Part shown: positions 1-13,589 of the stretch, one piece after another
How the letters are laid out: each line of letters opens with the position of its first letter
Position numbering within the stretch: the stretch's first letter is position 1
DNA from: Phyllostachys edulis
Taxonomy: Eukaryota > Streptophyta > Magnoliopsida > Poales > Poaceae
DNA: 64,000 nt
Direction of reading: 5' to 3'
Assembly (NCBI GenBank): GCA_036346405.1
Contig: CM070548.1
Span: 50,883,779 to 50,947,778, forward strand
Notes under the pieces: generated by a model
What the model saw: only the letters and a program-made list of their open reading frames with translations
What the model was told of the DNA's origin: nothing
Databases searched by the model: none
Translations under genes and position numbers: made by a program

Positions 1-1650
1 TCCTTGTTGACTTAGGCATACCACCACACACTCGAATATCACACCATCAACCATATGCCCAAGTCTAAAACATTTCATTTTCAGTTTTAGTTTTTGACTT
101 TATAAAGTAACAAAGCACAAAGTGTTGAGCATAATGATAATAATAATTTTGTGTGATCAAGGTTATCGACTAAGTCGATAACAGCCCATTCTACCGGTAG
201 CTAAGCATTTCTAAGCATGACACATAAAGACAATAAAGAGCATAATTAAATCACGGGCTCTAATTCACCAATGATATTAATAACTTATGTTTTGTGGCGA
301 GGATAACAATTTAAGGGCAACCATGCAATAGGAATAGCTATCTCTAATCGGGAAAATATACTTTGACACAAAAGCATGCATACATACAATTTGTAAACAA
401 AGTATTAGACTTGAAAGTAATGGGACATTTATGATCAAACTACTTGCCTTGCTGAGGATGATTATATTGCTGCAGAGGGTCACTCGCGCAATCAATAATT
501 TCGTTGGAACCTAGCGCAAGAAGTCGAAAGCACAATAAGAACGAATAACACCGAAAAGACCCAAACATTCAAAGTCATCCAAAAATTATGAAAAATTCAC
601 AGAAGGTAGAGCATGATTTTAGATGAATTTATCAATAAGAATCAATTTATTTGGATGTTCTATGCAAAAGTTATGATAGTTTGAATGTCAGTTTTCCAGA
701 ATTTCCAAATAAATTGCCACCAGTTACTGTTCATCCGAATTAATTATTTTGGTGAAAATTTCCAGAGCAGTGGTGCACTTGAAATTTTTATGGTAGGCAT
801 AGCACCTCATGAGATGAACAATGGAATTTGATTCACCTCATTTGGAGCTAAGATGAATTTTCTATGATTTTTCAAGGTTATGAAAGTAGTACACAAGTTA
901 CATGTAAAGTAAGATTTTCAGTATCAGTATCATGCTCACAAACTATTTTACAATAAACTACACTAATAGAGGATTCTAACCAAATTAAGTTTATTCTTTT
1001 TGGAGTTACAGAGAAATACTTATGTATTTTTGAAGTTAAAGCAATTTTTAGTGCAACAATAATACTAAACCTAAAGTAATTTTGCCAAAAAGTATTTTAT
1101 GCAACAGTAACATGATTCAACCTATTTTTATATTAAAGTACATTTAAAAGGAAACTAACAAAATTTGAACAATCAATTTTGGAGTTAAAATGAATTACTT
1201 ATGCAATTTTGAAGTTTAACCAATTTTCGGTTCACAAATAAAGCATTTCGGAAATTATATAAACATGTAATTTTTCCAGAAATTTTGTGCACTGTATTTC
1301 TTTCTATAAAATTCACAAGAGGCTGTCCTAGGGGTTTGACCAGAGTTCAAACTGGTTTGACTAGCTCTTTTGAAATAGCAAATAAAATCTAAAAATTATG
1401 AGATTTTTCAGAGAGGTTACTAGGATGATCGAGATGATAGGGAAAATATTTCCAGAGGTTGATCACAAGATTAGATTTGTAAGTTTCCAAGGATTATGCT
1501 TTCCTCAAATGAAACATTTACCTTTGAAAATAGGAAACACTAGGGGTAAATTTCTAGAAAATTTCAAATGACATCATGAGGCATCAAAAGTTTTAATTTA
1601 TCCTCATTTTATTACATTTGAAACACACACCATTGTTTGGGATGTTACAA
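1..1650 (-). mobile_element. Tekay-type LTR, right-hand part (continues off the left edge)
   Basis: This AT-rich stretch ends at 1650 in GGGATGTTACA, the complement of the TGTAACATCCC start seen on the other Tekay-type LTRs here (8774, 17506, 50060, 63790). It is therefore read on the minus strand, with its LTR start at 1650. It also has the same internal phrase, CTTGCCTTGCTGAGGATGATT-like text near 447, that the other LTRs have at a similar place. Immediately to its right the Tat gag reading frame begins mid-protein, so this LTR (solo, or one end of a complete element) inserted into gag. The matching target duplication would lie left of the window. No open frame in it looks like a gene. Confidence 0.7.
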
Positions 1651-2486
1651 AAGGGGTTGCCCTCACGTGGTTCTTCACCATCCCCCCCGGTCCGTTTACG
1701 CATGGGAGCAGCTACGGGACCTGGTATGCAACAATTTCCAGGGAAACTACATCGAGCCAAAGGATGCGGCGCACTTGTTTGCAATCAAGCAGGCCCCAGG
1801 CGAGTCCCTCCGCAGTTTCTTTAAGAAATTCGCGGAGGTCAAGTGCCAGGTCAAGGGCGTCAACGAGACAACAATCATCAACGCAGCGACCTGCGTACTG
1901 CAAAAGGGCCCATTATCGGAAAAGCTGGCCCGCAAGCCCGTCTCCACCATCGCGGAGCTTTTCGACAAAATAGAGGAATATGCCCGAGCGGAGGAGGACA
2001 GCAATTGAAGGGTGGAAGGGGCAGTCGCCACCACACCTGCGAAACCATCCAATGAGCAGAGCAGCCACACCTCGCGAGCGACACCCCCGCCACAAGAACC
2101 CCGCGCAAGCAACCAACCCAAAATCGCGCGCAAATTTCCGCCAGAAAGGCCGCGGCGTCTATCATGTAGATGCAGGCCAGGACCCCGGAGGAGCGAAGCG
2201 AGGCGGCCGAGGAGGCCGCGGCAGGGGCAGAGGCTGTGGGCGTTGCGGCGGGCGCCAGCCAGACACCCTCAACGACGCCGAAACCACAACGTCATACTGC
2301 GACCTCCACGGCGAATGCTCGCACACAACCGCCGACTGCCGCACTATCGCGGCCATGCAAGACTACATGAATCGCCGCCAGCAGCCGGCCGAATGCGGAG
2401 ACATCAGGGTCGCGGGCAATCAACTCCCCCCCCGCCTAGGCCGCACATCGAGGGGGGCCACGGCAAGCCACGCCAGCGGATCATAA
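1651..2486 (+). pseudogene. Tat gag remnant (capsid region and zinc finger)
   Basis: Gag forms the virus-like particle of the retrotransposon. The first part (1651-2008) reads as the retrotransposon gag domain, with the typical text SLRSFFKKFAEVKCQVKG followed by a TIAELFDKIEEYARAEE helix. A TGA at 2006-2008 ends that frame. The frame starting at 1980 then carries a Gly/Arg-rich stretch and the finger YCDLHGECSHTTADCRTI, so at least one frameshift separates the two parts. The N-terminus is missing because a Tekay LTR ends at 1650. The DNA is GC-rich, unlike the AT-rich LTR beside it. Non-functional. Confidence 0.8.
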
Positions 2487-3426
2487 GTATGATCACGGGA
2501 GGATCTTCACTCGGCTTAACATCTAAAAGACAGCGGCGCGCCTACGCACGCCAAATCCACCACGTTGCGGCGTGGCCTGCATGCAGACTGCCCCGATACG
2601 CCGAGGTGCCCATCACCTTCGGCCCCAAGGATGCTAGGGGCATCCACTTCCCTCACAAGGACCCCCTGGTCATCTCTGCCACCATAGCGGATTTCGAGGT
2701 CAAACGCATCCTCGTGGACGGGGGAAGCTCCGTGGACCTCCTGTTCGCGGACGCCTTCGACAAAATGATGATCCCAAGAGACCGCCTGTCACCCCCAAGC
2801 ATACCCCTTGTAGGCTTCGGGGGAAGACCGGTGACGACATTGGGTCAGATCGACCTGGCTATCACATTTAGCGACAGCTCCACGTCTCGCACGGAAACCG
2901 TCACCTTCGACGTGGTTCACATGCCATACCAGTACAACGCCATCTTGGGCCGAGCCACATTAAACGCCTTCACGTAGTCGCCCATCACAACTACATATGC
3001 ATGAAGATCCCCGCACCGGAGGGCGTCATTACCGTGCGGGGCGACCAGGACTTGGCCCGCCAGACCGAGCTCGGGGCCGATCCTACCACCCGCCATGTCC
3101 ACACGGTGGAGGCCCGCCTAGGCGCCCCACCAGAAGAACCCACCAGCAAGTGGGCCCCGAGGGCCAGGCTAGAAGGGCAGTTACGAAGGGTTCCTCTGAG
3201 GGACGCGCCCGGAGAAGACAATCGCCCTAGGGGCGGATCTTCCAACAGAAGAGCACAACGCCATCCTAGAGGTGCTCCGCAATAATTCATACATCTTCGC
3301 ATGGAGTCCAGAGGACATACCGGGCGTGGCCCGCGAGACGATCGAACACCGCCTTGCCCTCCGAAGTGATGCAACCCCTAAAAAGCAGAAGTTGCGCCGC
3401 ATGACGCCGGAGCGCCTAGAAGCAAC
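2450..3426 (+). pseudogene. Tat aspartic protease and linker to RT (broken)
   Basis: The frame ending at 2977 contains the protease active-site motif VDGGSSVDLL (around 2716-2745) and the flap-side text YNAILGRATLNAF near its end. DGGSS in place of DTG/DSG is usual in Tat proteases. A TAG at 2975-2977 and a frameshift near 2998 break it. The following segment (3001-3285, then 3272 onward) carries linker text and NNSYIFAWSPEDIPG, which normally lies just before the RT fingers. At 3426 the frame is cut within Glu-Ala-Thr by the solo LTR insertion and resumes at 17720, so both halves belong to one polyprotein. Confidence 0.8.
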
Positions 3427-5771
3427 TGTAGGACCGGAAAGGCGACTAGAGGGGGGGGGTGAATAGACGCTTTCTCTATTTTTCACCCCAATCGAATTCA
3501 ACACTACTTTCACTCCAATAGCTATAAAAACTATGAAGATCGTATCTGAGCCTGACGGATGACCTGTGTTGAATCGATCGGACTTCAAACAAGCGACCAA
3601 GGACAACTCTGGCGCATCCAAAACAAGAACGCCGGATCTTGATTTCTCTCATTCCTGAGAATAGAGCATGCACAGTGCCGCCTCACGCATGCACAGTATG
3701 AGACGCATCACACGACACCGAGCTGAAGAGCAAGCACAAATGAGTGTAGTCCTAGTCAATCAACTAATCCAAGCATGCACTCTGCCGCACCCAATGCACA
3801 CACGCAAGAGCCAATAGAAATGGCAATAAACAAATCCAAAAGCATCTCTCGCATAAATGTTGGTACGCCCAAAGCAATAAACAATAGAACAAGCTGCAGC
3901 CACTAGCAATTAATCTCAAGCAATAAACGATTCCTATCACAATGCAAAAGAACGATGGCCATCAAAACATACAAGGTGCGTGTCTTCTTACACACCAGAG
4001 TCAACAGGAAGGAACAACTCCAGCATCAAATCAAACAGTGGAGAAATCAACAGCCGCCGGCCTTTGCTACCTTTTCTTTTCAGCGGCCACAGAGCTCTAC
4101 AATTTTTCAAGTGCCGAAACAGGGACTGCAGCACTTGATTAAGCAGCCACCAAGAACTCTTAGATCTGTGGCGACAAGAACAAGCTAAAAGAAAAACTGC
4201 AAACCACTAGACGCAATAATCAAATCTGAAAAGCAGCAAACCGCTGGTCTACAGGTGAGCCGCCAGATCTGATTTTCGGGACTCTGAGGCGACTCCTTTG
4301 CTCGGTTTTCTCTTAGCTTATACGGATCGAGGCCGCCGCCACTTTTTTTTCTTTCAGGGAGCTCTAGCGCGAACTTGGAGATCACAAAGCGATGGAAAAG
4401 AAAAAGCTACATTTGCTAATTTTTTGGACCTTGTGGGAGCTACAAGACACCAATCAAAGCGAGAAAGGAGCCGCCGCCAAGAGGATTTCTATTTTTTCGG
4501 GCGGTAACTACAGGCGCCGACCAAAACTCAACAGGACGCCACAAGCTGATGGGACACGGCAAAACAGCAATCAAAGAAAAAAATCAATACATCCGCCGCT
4601 CAGAGGAAACCCGGATCTTGCAACAGAGAAGAAAAGAAAAAAATCGCTGCTAGCTATTTGTGAACGACCTTGCTCAAAATCGATCTTTCTAGGAACGGTC
4701 ATTTGCAGAGTATGCTAATGATCCGGATCGACAGAATCATTGCCAGATCCTTTTCTCTTGATATCTGGCGGATTGGACAAAGACTAATCCAAACACAAAG
4801 TTTCACGCATCAAAAAGCGATCGCCCCGGATCGAGCAATAAAATCGGTAGAACACGAGCGACAAAAGGCGATAAAAGCAGGAACAAACAAGCATCAATCT
4901 AAGCAGAACCGCGACTGGCAACACGGAAGAAAATCGATCAACAACGGGATCAAAGAAGCGATTTGTGATTCATAGGTCGATGGGACAAGTAAAAGCAAAG
5001 ACAGTCATTTGCCAAAGCCTCTGCATTCTGCGAGGCGTAGAGGCCACACCTCAATCGATTTTCTGGTTGTCCTTCAGTGGCGCCGCCACTAATAAAAACG
5101 CCCCTTTGCTTTTTTTTTCTCAACAGCACCAAATGACCCATCTAGAGTTTCTTTTATAGGGCAACAACAAACCCTAAAAACCTTCTAGATGATTTACCCT
5201 AATAGGCTTCCGTTAGGGCCCAACATCAACGGAACACACACGCACGCAAATTAAAGCGCCGTCTTCATCGTCGAATGATCTAAACCGCTTCACCAAGCGC
5301 CAACCCGCGCCGCGGCTTAGTCAAAAGGTCACCAAGATGGTATTTGGTAAATTTACCAAAATATCCCTTCTCGATCCTTTCCAAAAGACCGAGTCCATCT
5401 GTTGAAGCAATCGCCTGCTTCGCCACGTGTAGGTTGATCAACAGCTCCATGTCTCAAGTCTCTCCCGTCCGGATCCCACCGCACCACCGAGCAAAGCACC
5501 CAGCGACGACAGCGCCGCTTGATCCAACCAGTCGCACCGAACCGCCCGTTCGGTCATCCAAGTCCATTATGCGCCACGCTTGAGTCACCTGACCTCACCC
5601 GACATCCATGATCGTTCTGGACCTCAGCTCTCCAAGCTTAGTCCCGATCCTCCTCGCCGTTGACCGTCATTGACACGCAAGCCACCAAGACAAAGAATAG
5701 ACAAGCAAACACGAATCCGGGAACAAGTTCTTCACAACTTGACCCACGTTAGCCAAAACATGCAACATGCA

Positions 5772-8700
5772 TGTCGGGACCCAAAACTACGGTTCGGGAC
5801 CCTCTGTGTTTAACGCACTAGCCCAGGATCATGCTAGTGCACACAGTGTCAACAAAGATGGCAATCGCTCCATACAAGCGAATAATAACATAAACGGTTA
5901 ACTTTGATAATCAAATAATGGTTTTGACCTTAAGGTCGAGTTTACAAATATTGAGCCTTGAGGCTAACATAGGAAATAAGCAACGGAACATAAGCGGTAG
6001 TGGCACCCCATCGATTCGCCACAGCAACCGGGATCAAGACCTCACGATCGGGCACCTTCGATGAACTCGTCCTCGTATCTTTGGTGAAGACTCCTCCTCT
6101 GCTTGATTCGTCAAAACAAGCGTGAGTACACACCGTACTATAAGCCACACCACGAGATGCAATATTTACATGCGGGCTTATTACAAGAGAAAGGCTTTAC
6201 GTGGCTCTTTTGCATAAATGCAACTTTTGCAATTGAATACAATTTAATAGATTAAAGACAGTAAAACAAATAGACAATAATCATTTTAACAAGTTATTTC
6301 ACAAAGACACACACAGTCTAACGGGTTATTCACATAGCTAAATGATTTATTCACATAGCTCCCTTCCCACACAGTTTTATGAAAATCTACCCTAGTGTCA
6401 AATCCCCGAGCATTGTCCATGACCGAGGACGCGGCTATTCGAATAGATTAAGTTACACTCTGCAGAGGTTTGTACACTTTACCCACAAGATACAATTAGT
6501 GTAGCTAACACTAATCATAACAAAGCATTTCAGATACCTTATCTTACTATGCTAGGCCCGTCTCAAAAGCAGACATGTGGTCGACAGGAAGCTCAGTTCT
6601 TTAGAGCACATGGTGAGGTCCTTAATTGACCAAGGCAAGACTTCCACATGCCATCACACAGACACACAGATTAATATTCACATAGTCCACACAGTTCACA
6701 CAGTCCACCCTTTCACACAGTTTCCACCACTTGCCTCAGTTCCAATCCTTTTTACCACCCCATTGGTTTTAAGTGCAACACATGTCACAAAGACACATAG
6801 TACACACAGTTTTTATCACATAGTTGCATATTCACTTAGTCAAATTTATATAGCAATCTACATGACAAAAGATTCGTGGCATGGCTAAGCAATCTACTCG
6901 TACTAACCAACCCACGTTGGTGCTACAATAATTACCAACTAAATATCAACTAGGGTGACAAAGGATCATGGCATAACAATTACACAAGGAAGACATAACA
7001 ATTTGGAATTAACTACTACACCCAAAACATTTAAATAAATACTTGAATTAAGATCACGATAATTTGAATCAAGATACTTTTATAAAACTGGGAAGCAAGA
7101 TGGTCAAGGGCATAGCTTGCCTTGAAAAGGATCTAGGAATTGATCTTGGTCTTGGAAAGGTCCTTCTTCTTCAACTCTTCGGTGACGTCGAAGTCTACTC
7201 GCAAAACGACACAAACAAACAAACTAAATAAAAACCAGAAGCAAATAACTCCAATAAAATAAATAAAAAGCTCCAATAGATAGATCTGGATTTTAGACAA
7301 ATTTAGGAATTTGAATGGATGGATTTGGAGTTAGGATTCAAAAGATATGAATTTTACAAGTTTTAACTTAACTCGAAATTTAAATGAATTTCTAAATTTA
7401 AACAAAATCAAATTAAAAAAAATTTGGTTTGATGAGCTAGATCTTAATTTTATATGAATTTAGAAATTTGAAACACCCAATTTGGAGTTTGGATGCAAAA
7501 GTTATGAATTTTACAAATTTAAACCTAAATCGTTATTTAACAATTTTCCCGAATTGTTTTTCTAAAGGAAATTCTAATTATTGCGCAAGGTGGCGTCAGT
7601 GAAGGATTTCGGAAATTTAAAAGAATTAAAGAATTAAGCGACATGTGGGACCCACATGTCGGTGACCCGCCACGATGGACCAAGTCCACCGAGCCCATCG
7701 ATCTGGGCGGCACCGGCGACCACGTGGGCACTCACGTGGCGACACGCTGTGGCCGACGCGGGCGCCACTGGCGGACACGCAAGCAGGGCGATTTGAGCCG
7801 ACGCCGACGGGCGGGCGGCGGCGGCGCCACAAGACGGAACAAGGGTCCGTGAGCAGCGGCTTCGCCCGGCGAGAATGGGTGGTACCGGCGTGTAGCTAAC
7901 GCGCTATGTAACACGAAGAGGTACCTCCGGGTGGTTGAGGTGGGCGGTGGTGGCTTGCTGGCGAGGTCGGGAGCGGCGAAGCAGCTCGGGTTTTGTCGGA
8001 CAGGCGCTCCGGTGAGGCCTAGGCGACGGCGAGGGGTCCGGGAGGAGGTGTGGGTTGGGGGTTTGGGAAAAGGAGGGCGGTGCGATCCCGGGGGTGCCTT
8101 TTATAGGGGCCGGGGAGCTCCGAGGCGGCGGCTGCGTGGAGGTCGTGGCGGCGGCAGTTGCGGAACGTGGGCGCAACCGGCCATGAGGATGAGGTTCTGG
8201 GGTGGCGGCGTGGTCGTGGAGTCGTGGCGCTCGCGAGGAACGGGAGGTTAGGCGCCCGTAGCGTGAAGCTTCGGCGTTGACCGCTAATAAGCGATTCTTG
8301 CAGCGGCCGTCCATGAGGAGAAGAACGGCGAGGCGAGGTGGTGGGGTCCACACGTCGAGAGAGAGAGCGAGGAGGCACATGTGGTGGAGATCTAACCGCT
8401 CGGCGTTGATCCAACGGTGGAGGAGGGTTTGGGCTGAGATGAACAGGATGGGCGAAGGAATTGCCCGAATTCCATTTGGAGATTTAAATAGCTTTTCCTT
8501 TTAATAAAATACCGAAATTCAAATAAGCAATGGAAAATAGCAAAAGACCTTGGAAAAATTCGAGAAAATTCTAGAAAATATATCCAAGCTCATAGAATCC
8601 AAATAAAATAGTTTTGACTAATGTTCATGTTGGAATTATTCATATTAAATTGTTTTGTTACTAAAGGTCCAATATTAAGCTTTTAATTTAAATTCAAATA

Positions 8701-8774
8701 AATCCAAATGGTGGACTCTCTCTCCTACCAACTATTCAAATGATTTTTAAAGCTGAAAAAATTGGGATGTTACA
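5772..8774 (-). repeat. Tekay LTR (3' LTR by element orientation)
   Basis: On the plus strand it runs from TGTCGGGACCC to GGGATGTTACA; on the minus strand it therefore starts TGTAACATCCC and ends GGGTCCCGACA. It aligns end to end with 14493-17506. A GC-rich part (about 7640-8430) contains the promoter-proximal region and a TATA match on the minus strand (8098-8105). Most differences from its partner are 1-3 base changes, often at CAG or CTG. Confidence 0.9.
8098..8105 (-). promoter_or_regulatory. TATA box in the Tekay LTR
   Basis: CTTTTATA on the plus strand reads TATAAAAG on the minus strand, in a GC-rich context and in the right orientation for the LTR promoter. The partner LTR has TATAAAG at the same place (16814-16820). 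Confidence 0.55.
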
Positions 8775-8790
8775 AACCTCCCCTTAAAGG
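8775..8790 (-). other. Polypurine tract of the Tekay element
   Basis: The minus strand reads CCTTTAAGGGGAGGTT directly before the LTR start TGTAACATCCC. This is where plus-strand DNA synthesis of a retroelement is primed. Confidence 0.7.
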
Positions 8791-8799
8791 AATCTCGAC

Positions 8800-9020
8800 C
8801 AGAGATTCAAAGCTAAATGGAGAAAATTTGGGGAACTCGGCTTTCAACTCTTCTTCACGCTCCCACGTTGCTTCACCTTCCGAGTGGTGGCTCCATTGCA
8901 CCTTGCAAAACGAATCGCCTTGCTACGGTCCGACGTTCTGCGACATCCAAAATCTTGACCGGTTGTTCTTTGTAGGTGAGGTCTTCTTTAGTTCAATTGA
9001 CTCTAACGGTGCTTGTTCTT
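8800..9020 (-). pseudogene. Tekay integrase C-terminal chromodomain
   Basis: The minus strand reads VQWSHHSEGEATWEREEEL followed by KAEFPKF. This is the typical end of the chromodomain attached to chromovirus integrases, which binds chromatin marks and helps choose the target site. The upstream part of the chromodomain is frame-broken. It ends about 50 bases before the purine tract. Confidence 0.8.
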
Positions 9021-9299
9021 AGGCACACGAAGACACTTCTTCAAGCGAGAGACATGAAAGACATCATGGACTCCGCTAGCGGCTATGGCGGCTCAAGCGA
9101 TAAGCTACTTCTCCACGGCGATCCAAAATCTTGAGCGGACCAACATACCGAGGGGCAAGCTTCCCTTTGGCGTGGAACCTTTTCACACCTCGAGGCGTAA
9201 CTTCGGAGATACACAAAATCTTCGGCTCAAATCGAGATCACGGCGGCGATTATCGGCATAACTCTTTTGTCTCGATTGAGCTATCTTTAGCCTCTCTCG

Positions 9300-10215
9300 A
9301 TCATGGACACTTGCTCTTACGCTTCTTGAATAATATCCGGACCAAAGATATGACGTTCGGCGGTTTGACCAGTTCAGCGGGGTTCGCAAGCACGACCATA
9401 CAAAGCTTCAAGCGGTGACATTTGTGGCGGCGATAAGCTGTTGTTGTACGAGAATTTCGCATATGGTAAACTCTTATCCCAACGGGTAGCATTTGCTAGA
9501 CACGGGCTCTCAACATATCTTCAATATCTGGTTAACCCTTTCGGTCGTCCATCCAAATGCAGGGATGATCGCGATCTTGAAATTTAGGTGAGTCCCTAAA
9601 GCCGTGCAAACTCGCCAAAATCGGAGGTGAACCGAGATCCTCGATCGACACTATCTTCTTAGGTACACCATGCAAACTGAAAATCTTTGACATGTACAAC
9701 TCGCTAGACGATCTCTGAGTACGTGGTTTTATTTGGTAAGAAATGGGCAACTTTAGTCAAGCGATCTACTATTACCCAAATCGAATCGTAACCGAGTGAG
9801 TCTTGGGTAAACCGGTAATGAAATCCATTCCGATTTCTTCCCACTTCCATTCTGGAATCTTCAAGGGTTGCAACAGACCTGCTGGCCTCTGATGCTCTGC
9901 TTTAACTTTTTGACACACGTCGCACAAGGCGACGAACTCTGCGACGTCTCGTTTCAGATTCGGCCACCAAAACCTATTCTTAACATCCTGATACATCTTA
10001 GTACTACCAGGGTGAATCGAATACTTTGAGTCATGGGCCTCCTTCAAAATCAGCTGTCTCAATCCATCAATATCTGGAACGCAGATACGTCCATTGATCC
10101 ACAGTATGTCCTGGTCATCCACTGTGAAGTCCTTGAACTTCCCTTCTGTCATCTTCTTCTTAATGTCGGAGAACTCTGAGTCTTTCGGCTGAGCTTCGTG
10201 AATCTGCTTCTCCAA
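9300..10215 (-). pseudogene. Tekay integrase (zinc-binding domain intact, core broken)
   Basis: Integrase inserts the DNA copy into the genome. A 147-residue open frame (9772-10215) carries the HHCC zinc-binding domain: HDSKYSIHPGSTKMYQDVKN, then FWWPNLKRDVAEFV, then CDVCQKVK. It continues into the start of the catalytic core (KIPEWKWEEIGMDFITGLP, with the first Asp of the D,D-35-E triad). Below 9770 the core continues only in short broken frames. The intact segment keeps its CAG/CTG triplets, while the broken part has several altered ones. Confidence 0.85.
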
Positions 10216-10309
10216 AGTAGGCGCACTTCCAAGTTTACTCTGAATCCTTGAGACACTACTTCTAGCTTGACCACGGAATTCTTCTTGTAGTTACGAACAA
10301 GGCTCTTTC

Positions 10310-12060
10310 ACTTCCAGAGCATTGCAGTGACTCTTACGGCTCAAAGCATCTGCAACGACATTGGCTTTACCAGGGTGGTAATGGATTCCAAGATTATAAT
10401 CCTTTATCAACTCTAGCCATCTCCTCTGTCTCATATTCAGTCCGTTGAGTGAAAATATATTTCAAGCTCTTATGATCTGTGTATACCTCACAGCGATTCG
10501 ATGAGGTAATGGCGCCAAATCTTCAAAGCATGTACCACGGCTAATTCTAGATCATGGGTAGGGTAATTTTCTTCATGCGGTCTTAAGCGCCTTTGGCGCG
10601 TGAAGTGGCGGCTCTTCCTTCTTGCATCGGGACACATCCTAATCCTTGACTTGAAGCATCACAATAGATATCAAAATCCTTACGGATATCAAGCAAAATC
10701 AAGATGAAATTTGAAGTCAAGCAACTTCTTCAATTCTTGAAAACTTTCCTCACAAGGGGTCCAGTAAACTTTTCTCTTTCTTCAACAATTGCGTAAGAGG
10801 TTTAGCAATTGATGAGAATCCTTCAATGAAACGACGATAATATCCTCGCTAATCCCAAAGCTGCGAATCTGAGTGGCGGTCTTGGGTCATTCCCAATGTA
10901 ATCTGACTTTTACCTTCTTGGGGTCAATCACTACTCTGCATTTGTCATTACATGACCAAGGAAGTCCACTTCCTTCTTCCGTAAATCACACTTGCTAAAC
11001 TTAGCATACAATCGATGCTCCCCGAGCTTCTCTAGGATTAATCTCGGTGTTCAAGATGTTCTTCTTCCGATTTGGAGTAAACCAAAATGTCATCAATGAA
11101 TCGACTACAAACTTGTCCAGATACTCCATGAATACCTTATTCATCATGTTCATGAAATAGGCGGGCGTTGGTCGGACCAAAGGACATGACTAGGAACTCA
11201 TAATGTCCATACCGCTGAGAAAGCGGTCTTAGGTATATCCTTGGGACAGATCTTCAATCGATGGTAACGATCGCAAGTCGATCTTCGAGAACACTCGGCT
11301 CCTTCATTTGATCAAAGCAGATCATCTATCAGGGGCAATGGGTACTTATTCTTGATAGTGACTTCATTGAGAGCCCTAGAGTCGATGCACATCCTCATGC
11401 TTCCATCCTTCTTCTTGACAAACAAGATTGGTGCTCCCCAAGGCGATTTAACTAGGCCTCACAAAACCTTTCTCCAAAAGTTCTTCTATCTGCTTTCTTC
11501 ATCTCTACTAACTCATCGGTGGCATCCGATAGGGTCTCTTTGAGATGGGAGCTGTTCTCGCACTAGATCGATGACAAACTCGATGTCACGATCCGTGGCA
11601 TCCTCGTAACTCTTCCGGGAATACATCTGGATACTCCTTGACGACCGCACATCTTCCAACGGACGGTCTTGAGCTATTGACTAACAAATGCCCATTACGC
11701 CCGAGGTAGCTAGGAACTCCACTTTGTTTCCTTTGGTATCCTCGATTATAACGACTCTTGACCACAATCTAGCACGGCTTTGTGCTTGGTTAACCAATCC
11801 ATGCCAAGGATGACATCTATGGTTTGGGTGTCTAGAATAATTAGGTTAGCTAGAAACTCAACTCGACTATGAGTAACAGCCCTAAACAACCCACATTAGA
11901 ACTTAGCTCGCTCCGGTATTTGGACTAACAGAGTACGCTTAAGATGCATAACTTCCAATTTATTCTTGGTTGCAAAAACTCCGAAACAAAGCGAATCGAA
12001 GCTCCGTAATCAAAGTAAGCAGGCAGTATGAATTCACTAGGAACTTACCCAAGTCTGACG
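10310..12060 (-). pseudogene. Tekay protease, reverse transcriptase and RNase H (heavily frame-broken)
   Basis: No long frame survives, but short stretches on the minus strand are readable. Around 11300-11400 the text ALNEVTIKNKYPLPLIDDL is the RT palm entry. Around 11150-11250 YGHYEFLVMSFG and TNAPAYFMNMMNKVF are RT hallmarks, followed near 11090 by IDDILVYSKSEEEHLEH, the catalytic YVDD-type region. Around 10450-10690 the RNase H region shows DASSQGLGCVLMQ-like text and YTDHKSLKYIFTQ. The protease would lie around 11700-12060 but is too scrambled to place its active site. Breaks are mostly 1-3 bases. Confidence 0.75.
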
Positions 12061-12094
12061 TCTGGTGCTTCTCGGCTCCTTCAAAGTGGCGTGA

Positions 12095-13036
12095 TTAACA
12101 CGACCTCGACAACGGACCGAGGCGCTCCTCTGGTTGATGGTTCCTCGAGAAACTCCTTGGTTGTTCTGCGTTGGGGTCTTGGCGGTGTTGCTCCAAGGTT
12201 GAAGCGGACGGGGTGATAGTTCCTTCGAGGACACCGATTAGCAAATGCCCCTGCCGACGGCAATTGTAACACACTCTTGGTTCACTCACGGTTGTTGTTC
12301 CTGGGGTGGGGTTGGTGGTGTAGGGTTCTGAGAATTCGAACAAAAGGACGAGGTCTTTCAAGGCGGTGCGTGTGTCTGAAAGTACTCTGTGGTCGAAAGC
12401 GATTAAGCTAGCCGTGGCACCACTCTTGCCCTCTGTTGTTGTGGTGATGGCTTCCTTCTGTGAATCATCCTCGCTTATGTGGTCCTCCAGTTCCTTGCGT
12501 TTGTCTTCCATAACCAATGCCTTGTTAACCAACTCACGGAAGTGCAGGAAGGTGTGGGCAAGCGATCGACTTGCGACCAAGTTCATCCCTTCAAGAAGCG
12601 ACTCTGGCGAGACACAGTCGGAGCGACATCCTCTGGAGCATAGCGAGCTAGTTGGGAAAACTTATTGAGTAGTCGATCATCGACATACCCCTTGCTTGAG
12701 AGCGCGGAACTCATCCTTCTTCAAATCCATGATGCCTTGAGTGCGTGATCTTGGCGAAAAGTTGCGGAGAATTCTTCCCAAGTGATATTCTGCGGTGCTC
12801 CATGTCTTGTGTGCAAGTTCTCCCACCACTCGCCAGCCTCGCCCTCCATCGATGGGTGGCATACAAAACCTTCTCATGATCGGCGCATTGGGTGATCGCA
12901 GCTTCCTCTCAATCACGCGAAGCCAATCATCGACCTCTCTTGGCGTGACATGTCCAGAGAAAGTTGGCGGACGGGTCCTCATGAATTGACCAACTTGGAT
13001 GGTCCCCGATGACGATGAGTGGTGGGGCTCCTCCAC
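12095..13036 (-). pseudogene. Tekay gag (capsid region and CCHC knuckle), frame-broken
   Basis: The frame at 12677-13036 starts near MEEPHHSSSSG and contains RTRPPTFSGHVTPREVDDWL, followed by ERKL, the usual start of a chromovirus gag. It ends with LKKDEFRALKQG. A second frame (12095-12586) has FRELVNKALVMEDKRKELED and the knuckle start VCYNCRRQGH; the rest of the knuckle (FANRCP) lies in another frame at 12081-12272. The middle of the capsid region is scrambled by small indels. Several breaks sit at CAG/CTG sites, so the gag may be less damaged in the plant than in this sequence. Confidence 0.8.
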
Positions 13037-13589
13037 GACGATTGTTGTTGTTGTTGTTGTTGTTCATAGTGCGATCTGGTTCATCATCGTATACATCATC
13101 TCGAGTTTGTCTTTGCCATGAAAGCTCAGAAGTTACGCAAGTCAATAGGAGGTGCTTGGGGTGGTCTTGCTCCGTGAGGGTTTGCTCGTTACTGCCGATC
13201 CTTGAGCTCCGGATCCACTTGCGGCGGTATGGCGAGTCTGAACCATCTGGTGAGGTTCCATGGGTCGATAAGGTAGAGAGCACAAGATGAGTTAAGAACT
13301 AGGCGGGAAAGTAGATTAATCCCAACAAACACATCTCAAGAAACTTCGAATAAAATAATCTTCATTAATAGCTTAATAGCATGGCTGCAACAAATGCCTA
13401 AGGGCTTTTGCAGCTCACACTTGCACACAGGAAAATAAAGCGAACCTAAGCACACAAGCTACCGCCTAAAGGGCGACTATGAAAAGGGAAAGCGCTAAGC
13501 GACTAGACGGAACTTAAACTAGCTACTCCTCGAGAAAGCCCTCAGCCGCAGTGCGCTCCCCCTAGTGTAGACTCAAGTGAGTGGCATCC